A stretch of 60,126 nucleotides of DNA from Lingula anatina. Its lineage: Eukaryota > Brachiopoda > Lingulata > Lingulida > Lingulidae. The DNA is taken from NCBI RefSeq assembly GCF_001039355.2, contig NW_019773914.1:117441-177566 (forward strand), read 5' to 3'. A program made the translations under genes and the position numbers. Shown here piece after piece: positions 13,101-24,100 of this stretch. Positions within the stretch are counted from its first letter, which is position 1, and the number at the start of each line of letters is the position of its first letter. Below the pieces are notes generated by a model. That model saw only the letters and a program-made list of their open reading frames with translations. It made no database searches and had not been told where the DNA came from.

Positions 13101-15095
13101 CCCTTTCATTTGTTACAGGTAAGCCTCGCCCTAGATTTTGACCCCCTTAGGTCAGGCTAACCCTAACCATTATAACTAAGTGGAGGGCGGACCTTCTGTA
13201 ACACGGACCCTCAGTTTCGTCACACCGGCACACCTGTGGCTACACCGGAAGGATGGATAGGAGTTCTGGGAATGGCCTCCATTCCTCATCTCTGATCACT
13301 CACCTCAGTACTTAGTCCATTCTTGGACTCGAGGCGATATACTTTAGTTTGATCAAGAGTATGAGAGGCCTTCAATTGCATTAGTTGTGACGATTGTGGA
13401 TTGTGCTTATTCTCTACACGGTTAATTTACAGTGAGCTTTTCTCGCTGACTGGAGGGTTTGGCAGAGTTGTGAGCTTGGTGCAAGTTGTGATGGGGTGTC
13501 TTTGTGTTAGATGTAGCAGAGAGGGCATGTCATGCTAGGTGCGACAGGGAAGAGATTTAAGTGTAACAGAATGTAGTGTGTTAGATGCAACATATGTCGA
13601 CCTTGACAGAGTTTAGTGTGACAAAAAATATCGTGTTAGATATGACATTATGGTGTGACAGAATCATCAATGTATTGTGTAAGATATGACAGTGTAATGT
13701 GACATAACATTGTGTGTTAGATGTAACAGTGTTGTGTGACAGAATTATGACTGTATTTTGTTCTATGTGACAGTGCAGTATAACAGAATTTTGTGTTAGG
13801 TTAGATGTGACAGGGTAGTGTGACAGAATGTAGTGTGTTAGATGTGACAGTGTAGCGTGACAGAAAGTAGTGTGTTAGATGTGACAGAGTAGCGTGACAG
13901 AATGTAGTGTGTTAGATGTGACAGTGTAGTGTAACAGAATGTAGTGTGTTAGATGTGACAGTGTAGTGTAACAGAATGTAGTGTGTTAGATGTGACAGTG
14001 TAGCGTGACAGAATGTAGTGTGTAAGGTGTGTCAGAGGTATGTGGTCTGACAGGAGTCTGCAATTTATTAAGTGTAATGTAATATCACCTGCTGGTTGTT
14101 GCTAAAAGTTAAGCAGAAGTGTGATGTGATGGGGGGGGGCAGATACTAGAAATAATCTCTATTTTGTTGATATTTCAGCCTACTCTATGTATTTCCCGAG
14201 GCACTGCAGCAGTGCTTAACCTGAACTGCGGGCTGGTATTGTTGCCTATGTGTAGAGTGCTGGTCTCGTTGATGAGGTTTTCCAGGGTAAGTGTTGGCAT
14301 TAGTTCCTGTGTGTAGTGTTCTTGTCTCTTTGATGAGCTTTTCTTAAGTGTCTAATATACAACAAGTCATCTTGTGTGAGGCAGCAGCTTAAAACTTATA
14401 TATTTCACCTGTTGCAGTCTTATATTTCAAAATTACATTCTTTATAAATGAAGTTTGTCAGCTGTTCTGGTGTGCCAAGTTCGTTCTTCTACATCGGTTC
14501 TTCAGATCTCCAGGTGTACTGTCTGCATTCTTTATAATTATATGTCATTTGTCAGCTGTAAGCCATGTTTGTCTGCCATATCACTGTGTTCTCCAGATCT
14601 CCAGACGAAGTGTCCGTATTCTTTATAATTATATGTCATTTGTCAGCTGTATGCCATGTTTGTCTGCCATATCACTGTGTTCTCCAGATCTCCAGACGAA
14701 GTTTCCGTATGCTGCTGGATCACTGCAAAGGTTTCCACATGCTGTGTGGGTTAACTATAGTTCTAGCATCAGGTAATTTCCCAGACTAGTGAAATGTTTG
14801 ATAGTGATGTTGCTGTACTTGAGAAGGTTTTTTGAACAATTAAAAATGTTTCTTTTCATTAAACTTATGATTACATGTATGAGATGGTCTGGAGGGGGTA
14901 TAAAGAGCAGACTTAATTATCAATAACTTAATTATCAATAACTATGCTGTTGCATAAACCTTAAAATGCTATTAAGTGAATATTGATCTATTTCAGTCAT
15001 ACATTTCATTGGACATTTGTTCAACGCCGCCAATTTTTCCATACACTTCAATCCGTATTATGTGGATGTTAATGGTGCTAGCTACAAAGGCCAGG

Positions 15096-15128
<33 letters not shown>

Positions 15129-18100
15129 ATAATCTCTACATAATCATAATTGTGTCAAAAGAAAACAGCTCATCTTTTGTTAACTTGAAACCTGACATGC
15201 TTTCTTTTATTTTAGGACCCATTGTATATTGTTGCAGGCTCAGGTAAGTACCAGCACACCCATTGTGTATTGTTGCAGGCTCAGGTAAGTACCAGCACAC
15301 CCACTGTATATTGTTGCAGGCTCAGGTAAGTACCAGCATGCTGACAAATTTAATCACTCAGCAATGCACATTTTGGTGGTATGTGTTACAGACAATGTTA
15401 AATTTGTGGATATAAAACACAATTGCATTCATTTTGAACAAAATAAAAGCTCTGTTATGACACATTTATAAAGTGATATCATTTTATTTTTCAGTTCCAG
15501 GGATTACTGGCTTGGTGCTAATGTTAGTGTTATGTACAATGGCAACCACATCTCTCTATGTTGTCAGGTGAGTGGTGTTGACAGGTGAGTGGTGTTGTCA
15601 GGTGAGTGATGTTGACTGGTGACTGATGTAAACTGGTGAGTGATGTTGAATTTTGAGTGATGTTGACTGGTGACTGATGTTGAATTCTGAGTGATGTAAA
15701 TTGGTGAGTGATGTTGACTGGTGAGTAATGTTGACTGGTGAGAGGTGTTGTCAGGTGAGTGGTGTTGACAGGTGCGTGGTGTTGTCAGGTGAGTGGTATT
15801 GTCAGGTGAGTGATGTTGAATTCTGAGTGATGTTGACTGGTGACTGATGTTGAATTCTGAGTGATGTAAATTGGTGAGTGATTTTGACTGGTGAGTAATG
15901 TTGACTGGTGAGTGGTGTTGTCAGGTGAGTGATGTTGACAGGTGAGTGGTGTTGTCAGGTGAGTGATGTTGAATTCTGAGTGATTTTAACTGACGAGTGA
16001 TGTTGAATTCTGAGTGATGTTGACTGATGAGTGATGTTGAATGTTGAGTGATTTTTACTGATGTGTGGTTTTGACTGGTGAATGGTGTTGACTGTTGAGT
16101 GGTGTTAACTGGTGACTGATGTCGACTGTTGAGTGGTGTTAATTGGTGAGTGTAGTTGACTGGTGAGTGGTGTTGACTGGTGAGTGGAATTAACTGGTGA
16201 GTGATGTTGACTGGTGAGTGATGTTAAATGGTGAGTGGTGTTGATTGGTGAGTGGTATTAACTTGTGAGTGGTGTTGACTGGTGAGTGGTGGTAACTGGT
16301 AACTGATGTTGACTGTTGAGTGATGTTAACTGATGTGTGGTGTTGACTGGTGAGTGGTGTTAACTGATGTGTGGTGTTAACTGATGTGTGGTGTTAACTG
16401 GTGAGTGGTGTTGACTGGTGAGTGGTGTTGTCAGGTGAGTGGTGTTGACTAGTGAGTGGTGTTAACTGATGTGTGGTGTTAACTGATGTGTGGTGTTAAC
16501 TGGTGAGTGGTGTTGACTGGTGAGTGGTGTTGTCAGGTGAGTGGTGTTGACTAGTGAGTGTGTTGACTAGTAAGTGGTGTTGATGGTGAGTGGTATTAAA
16601 TGGAGAGTGGTGTTGACTCATTTATCTCTATAGCTGATAGTCCATATTTGAATTTTCATTAACGTTTCAAATGTTTTCAGAATTTTAGGGTGTTGCTACT
16701 TTCCAAATTAAAAGCAAATCCGTTATTTTCTAATTATAGCACACATTTTCTTGTTTTTGTTTTAGAACCAACAATTATGATCTCTTTTGGTACACACATC
16801 GCTTCTATTTGGTCTTTTATTTTTTCCTGATGGTTCATGCTGTGAGGTAAGTCTTCTGTGATGTTTGTACTGTCAAGGCATTCATCATAATATCAAGCAG
16901 ACCTTTCATTGTATGGGGTAAGCAAGAACATGAGATATTGGAAATGGCTAGACTGCTATGATCTGTTACATTCTATCACTATCAAAATTTTTGTCTGCTG
17001 GAAAACATTTAAAAAAATGACAGGTAATTTTTGGTTGTTCAGATTAAGCTGATTTTGCTAATGTTTCAGAGGAGTTTTAAAGGAGCAAATTAATCTTTCT
17101 CGGCATAGTCCTGGCTGTGACAAAGAGAACCTGAACCTCAGCATTCCCTGGCCAGAACCAGAACACTGGGACACACAGGAGACAGTGTGTGAGGAGCCCC
17201 CAGTGTTTGGCACTGTGGGTTGTTCAGTATGTATACTACATAATACAGTGTGTGAGGAGCCCCCAGTGTTTGGCACTGTGGGTTGTTCAGTATGTATACT
17301 ACATAATACAGTGTGTGAGGAGCCCCCAGTGTTTGGCACTGTGGGTTGTTCAGTATGTATACTACATAATACAGTGTGGGAGGAGTGAAATAGTTTATTG
17401 GATGAGAATTTGCGTACATCATGGCAGTTTGAAAGTGTATTAAATGGAAACAATTGTTTGGCAGTACCATGATTGTTCAGTGAAATTGTAGAGGCTTAAA
17501 GTGAATTTTAATCAAAATTTCAGTCATGGATGTGGGTGGGATTGCCCCTGCTGGTTTATCTTGTTGACCTCACATACAGAAGATGTAAACAAGGACACTG
17601 CACACGAATCCTCAACGTTACAGAGCACCCTGGAGATGTCCTTGAAATACGAGTGTGGAAGAAAGGATTCAAGGCCAAACCTGGGCAGGTATAGGATTAT
17701 ATACAACATGGATACAATTAGATTCTAGACAGGATTCCATACCTGGTCAGGTATTGGATTATAAGACCCTGTTCCTATACGTAGATCGATCTAGAAGGAT
17801 TATTTTTTTCACTGAATTGCCTTTAGCTTAAGCAGCTTAGATGTCTGGTATGCCTGCTGAAGCTGTTAGGGGTTAATAAACAGTAATTTAGCAGCTTCAG
17901 TAGCCAGATATCTAAGCCACATAAGCTAAGGCATTTTAGCAAGAAACTGAGAGATGGTTCGATCCTGCTAGATTGATCTAGGTTTGGGAATGGAGTCTAA
18001 CACCCTGCTTGAAGGGGGTACTTCCTTTTGGCATTTCCAAACAGGAGAAATCTTGAAATGTCATGGCAACTTACATCCTAGAGATTATGGTAGAATATAG

Positions 18101-21100
18101 AAGAATGATTGAGAAAACTTAATCTACCTTAATCTGAAGATATCATGGAAGATATTATAGATATTGGCAGACACAGGATACAAATATAAATGCAATTATA
18201 CAGAACATGTGATGTATGAGAATTTACAGTAGATGAGGTAAACTTGAGGATATATTGAGCCAAAGCTGGGATAATTGACCAACATATATATGGTATGTTG
18301 TGGTAATAAATGTTATGATAAATTTTCTTTTTCTTATTACAGTTTATTCTTGTCCAATGTCCTGCAATTTCAAGCTTTGAATGGCATCCTTTCACCGTGT
18401 CTATGGTAAGAAGACTGACAAACTCCTCGGGCTACTTTTCTATACATATTGTTAATTTCTGTTTCCATTTTTCATTTCTTTGTTTGCTTTAAGCCTTTTA
18501 TTTTATCATACTGTGAAATACCAGTTGTGAGAAACTGCCAGTTACTGTCACAGTGCAGCCAGTTTTCTTTGACTATTTACAAAAACAAACTGATCCTCAA
18601 CATTCTCTGGCCTGAATCAGAACACTGTATATTTTATTTCAGTGTCCAACCTCTCAGTGTGAGTCATTTACAATCCATATCCATGCTGTTGGAGACTGGT
18701 CAGGTAGGTAAAGTGACAGCATGACTTATGTCAGGTGATATAGCTGATTTTTCAGGTAGGTTAAGTGTCAGCATGACTTATGTCAGGTGATATAGAGCTG
18801 ATTGGTCAGGTAGGTAAAGTGACAGCATGACTTATGTCAGGTGATATAGCTGACTGGTCAGGTAGATTAAGTGACAGCATGACTTATGTCAGGTGATAGA
18901 GCTGATTGGTCAGGTAGCTGAAATAATATCTGTTATCAGTTTTACACATTTGATATAAATTTATACCCTATTGGGGGTGGATCAAGGATTATTTGAAGGG
19001 GGGTCCTTGGTTGCAAACCCTCCCCCCCCCAACTTGGCGTGGGGTTTGGGGCTTGCTGAAGGGCCTTGAAAAATTAACAGATGCTGTGGTGTGCTAAAAT
19101 AGTTAGTAAATATATAATAAGTACAGATGCTGTGGTGTGCTAAAATAGTTAGTAAATATATAATAAGTACAGATGCTGTGGTGTGCTAAAATAGTTAGTA
19201 AATATATAATAAGTACAGATGCTGTGGTGTGCTAAAATAGTTAGTAAATATATAATAAGTACAGATGCTGTGGTGTGCTAAAATAGTTAGTAAATATATA
19301 ATAAGTACAGATGCTGTGGTGTGCTAAAATAGTTAGTAAATATATAATAAGTACAGATGCTGTGGTGTGCTAAAATAGTTAGTAAATATATAATAAGTAC
19401 AGATGCTGTGGTGTGCTAAAATAGTTAGTAAATATATAATAAGTACAGATGCTGTGGTGTGCTAAAATAGTTAGTAAATATATAATAAGTACAGATGCTG
19501 TGGTGTGCTAAAATAGTTAGTAAATATATAATAAGTACAGATGCTGTGGTGTGCTAAAATAGTTAGTAAATATATAATAAGTACAGATGCTGTGGTGTGC
19601 TAAAATAGTTAGTAAATATATAATAAGTACAGATGCTGTGGTGTGCTAAAATAGTTAGTAAATATATAATAAGTACAGATGCTGTGGTGTGCTAAAATAG
19701 TTAGTAAATATATAATAAGTACAGATGCTGTGGTGTGCTAAAATAGTTAGTAAATATATAATAAGTACAGATGCTGTGGTGTGCTAAAATAGTTAGTAAA
19801 TATATAATAAGTACAGATGCTGTGGTGTGCTAAAATAGTTAGTAAATATATAATAAGTACAGATGCTGTGGTGTGCTAAAATAGTTAGTAAATATATAAT
19901 AAGTACAGATGCTGTGGTGTGCTAAAATAGTTAGTAAATATATAATAAGTACAGATGCTGTGGTGTGCTAAAATAGTTAGTAAATATATAATAAGTACAG
20001 ATGCTGTGGTGTGCTAAAATAGTTAGTAAATATATAATAAGTACAGATGCTGTGGTGTGCTAAAATAGTTAGTAAATATATAATAAGTACAGATGCTGTG
20101 GTGTGCTAAAATAGTTAGTCAATATATAATAAGTACAGATGCTGTGGTGTGCTAAAATAGTTAGTAAATATATAATAAGTACAGATGCTGTGGTGTGCTA
20201 AAATGGTTAGTAAATATATAATAAGTACAGATGCTGTGGTGTGCTAAAATGGTGAGTAAATATATAATAAGTACAGATGCTGTGGTGTGCTAAAATAGTT
20301 AGTAAATATACAATAAGTACAGATGCATCAACTAAAAACTATTAATTTTTTTAAATACACAACATACCCAGCAGGCATAGTTGCGTTGGATCAACGTTGA
20401 AAACAGGTTGATACGTTGAATTGCTGTTGATCCAGTTGATCCAGCCACGTTGACTCAATGTTGTATTTTGGTCAATGACACAACCTTGCAGTTTTGGATT
20501 GTAATTTAAAATATCAATGATTGAAAACGTGATACTTTGTTTATCAATACTGTAACTAAATTTATCAAAATAATAACAAAATGGTTTTAAAGTAAAAGTG
20601 ACAGTTGTTTTGTGTCTTTAGTTAACTAGTGAATTTTCTTAACTTGTGGCTGCTTATTTTAAGTTTGTGCACTGCAGTTGTGGTTCGAGTCATTGAATTT
20701 GGGCACTTGTGCTCACAAACCTGAGGCTTGTGATTGCAAATGGCAATTATCATTTATCATGTCTGTAACTCTACTGTGCTTTAACATTGCAGGGCGTCTG
20801 CAGCAGTATTTGACAGGAAGTGAGGGATGGAAATATGTTTTACCACCTCTGGCATCCAGCAAGGAGGACTTGGACAAAAGGCAAGCTATGGACACAGACA
20901 GTGCACTAGCATAATACCAGTTGTGGCATGGAGGAGGATATAGTGTGCTCATTGTAATAAAAAATTATAGTGTAGAACAGTTGAAGAGCTGAAACAGAAA
21001 GTTAGAAGTACAGGGATAAAGTTTGCAATTCCTGTTAGGCCATAGCCTTTGTACATAAGTTAAAATACCAAGGACAATAATAAATAATAATCATTATTAT

Positions 21101-24100
21101 AAATAGTGGTAGCAGTACTGTAGTAGAAGTAGTACTAGTAGTAGAAGTATTGGTAATAGTTATCACTGTACATGGTGTTTCTGTTGTAGACTTGTGATAG
21201 AAGATCCCTATGGTAGTCCCAGTGGAGACATACTGAAGGTGTTAATCACTGTACATGGTGTTTTTGTTGTAGACTTGTGATAGAAGATCCCTATGGCAGT
21301 CCCAGTGGAGACATACTGAAGGTGTTAATCACTGTACATGGTGTTTCTGTTGTAGACTTGTGATAGAGGGTCCCTATGGTAGTCCCAGTGGAGACATATT
21401 GAAGTACCGAGTAAATGTTCTGATTGCTGGTGGAATAGGAGTGACTCCCTTCACAGCATTTCTACATCATCTTTACAGGTGAGCACCAGGCACTGCATGG
21501 TCCATAGAGCCCCCCCCCCCCCAACTTCCCCTGTCTTTGTACTTGATCTTTCTGATCAAAGTTACTTTAAATTATTCACCTACAACTTCATTTCAGAACT
21601 CTAGATCACTTAATTATTTCTTTTCACAATATACTTACTCACTTATCCTCTAGCTTTGAGCCATGTACTATATACTAGTAGCTACTTAAGTTTGGAATAC
21701 CTGCAAAATATCCTGCATGTGTTTCTGTTTTCTCTTTTTTTAGTAATGAAAAACTACACTTGCAAAATATAGAACGCATCTATTTCATTTGGATGTGCAA
21801 GGACTTGCGAAGCTTCAAGTGGTTTACACAATTATTGTGTAGGTTATACCAAAAGGTATTGTGAATTGCTCTTATACATCCATATACATAATCATGGTCA
21901 TGTTTTGATCACTTATACTGGTGTTAGCTGAGGAGGGGGGAGGCACAAAGATAAACGTCTTTTTTGTAAAAAAATAAAAATAAAAAATAAATAAATAATA
22001 ATAATAAAAATTTAAAAATAGTAAAAAATTAACAAGGACAAGCTATATAGGGCACAGGAATGGAAATTACTTGGATGAATGTTATTTCATTCCTTATGCA
22101 TTTTTATGGGTCAGTACGAGGGGAGCCCATATATATAGGTCAACCAAATTGAATTGGCAAGTAAACTACTTTTGCTAAAGTTCACTTTTTTCACCCCTTA
22201 GTTCACTTTTCAACAATGTGTTTGTTGACAAACTTTCAGCTTTGGTCGTTGAACCGTCCAGATCTCCTGTGTATCAGACTACATGTCACAGCCCCTGTCC
22301 CTGGGTCTCAGTTGAAGGTATGGCACTGGACTGAATGTGCTTGTATTGACACTTAGTTCTTCTTAGTTCATTAATGAGACAACTTGTGTGCAGATTAAAT
22401 ATTGTTCAAATCAATTCCTATTTGTTATCATGCTTTGCAGATTTGGGGGTTTTGGCTAGGAAAACGGACATCTATTCTGAATCAAAACTTGATCTAGGTT
22501 CTATGGCATAATGGTAAAAAGGTGAACTTTTTCAGAAAAAAGGCCCAACCCCTTTGGAGTTGCTGGCTACAGACCTGGTTTGTGCTTTGCTCAACAGTTT
22601 TAAGACTATTCAAAGATTTTCTATCAATTCCAGATGTTTGTAAAGCAGTACCCTTTACTAGAAAAGCGCCTGTACATAGGGCGAAGACCAGACTGGCCCT
22701 TGACACTCATGGAGATCTGTTCATCACACAAAGGGTAACTGATATATGGACAAATGTTGTTATGTGTTAGGTGTGACAGGATTGACATTGCTCCAGTGTG
22801 TTAGGTGTGACAGGAGCAGTGTGTTAGGTGCAACAGGAGGGACATTGCCCCATTGTGTTAGGTGTGACAAGAGGAGTAGTCTCCATTGTGTTAGGTGTGA
22901 GAGGTGTAGTGTGACAGGAAGAGCAGTGCTTAAATGTGTTATGTGTAACAGAAAGGGCACTGCTCCAATGTCTTTGGTTTGACAGGAGCAATGCTCTAGT
23001 GTGTTAGGTATGATAGGAGCAGTGTGTTAGGTGTGATGGGAGCCGTGTGTTAGGTGTAACAGAAAGAGCAGTGCTATAGCGTGTTAGGTTTGACAGGAGC
23101 AGTGTATTTGGTGTGACAGGAGCAGTGTGTTAGGTGTGACAGGAGCAGTATTTTAGATGTGACAGGAGCAGTGTGTTAGGTGTGACAGGAGCAGTATATT
23201 AGATGTGACAGGAGCAGTGTGTTAGGTGTAAAAGGAGGAGCAGTGTCCCACTGTGTTAGGTGTGACAGGAGGAGCAGTGTTCCAGTGTGTTAGGTGTGAC
23301 ATGAAGAGCAGTGCCCCAGTGTGTTTGGTGTACCAGGAACAGTGTGTTAGGTGTGACAGAGGCAGTGTGTTAGGTGTGACAGGAGGAGCAATGCCCCAAT
23401 GTGTGCAGCAAGCTATAATATTGACATGGAAATGCATTCTTACCAGTTGTGCTAAGGAGGAGTGTTTTAGGTATGACAGGAGCAGTGTGTTAGGTGTGAC
23501 AGGAGGAGCATTGTCCCAGTGTGTTTGGTGTGACAAGAGGAGCAGTGCCTCAAAGTGTTAGGTGTGACAGAAGCAGTATATTAGGTGTGACAGGAGCAGT
23601 GTGTCAGGTGTGACAGGAGAAGCATTGTCCCAGTGTGTTTGGTGTGACAAGAGGCGCAGTGCCCCAAGGTGTGTGACAGAGGCAGTGTGTTAGGTGTGAC
23701 AGGAGTAGCAGTGTCCCAGTGTGTTAGGTGTGACGGGTGCAGTATGTTAGGTGTGACAGGGGCAGTTTGTTAGGTGTGACAGGAGCAGTGGTTAGGTGTG
23801 ACAGAGGCAGTGTGTTAGATGTGACAGGAGGAGCAGTGTTTTGTGTGTGACAGGAGCAGTGTGTTAGGTGTGACAGGAGGAGCAGTGTGTTAGATGTGAC
23901 AGGAGGAGCAGTGTTTTGGGTGTGACAGGAGCAGTGTGTTAGGTGTGACAGCAGAGATGTGTGAAGTGTGACAGCAGTAGTGTGTTAGGTGTGACAGGAG
24001 CAGTGTGTTAGGTGTGACAGCAGAGATGTGTGAAGTGTGACAGCAGTAGTGTGTTAGGTGTGACAGGAGCAGTGTGTTAGGTGGACAGTGCCCCAAAGTG

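Noticed and set aside
19077-20326. CRISPR-like regular array
   Set aside because: Units abut with no variable spacers, the host is a eukaryote and no cas genes are present. It is a plain tandem repeat, as is 35972-36918.
23222-23561. Open frames of about 100 residues on both strands
   Set aside because: Translations of the GTGTGACAGGAG minisatellite in a NOX4 intron.
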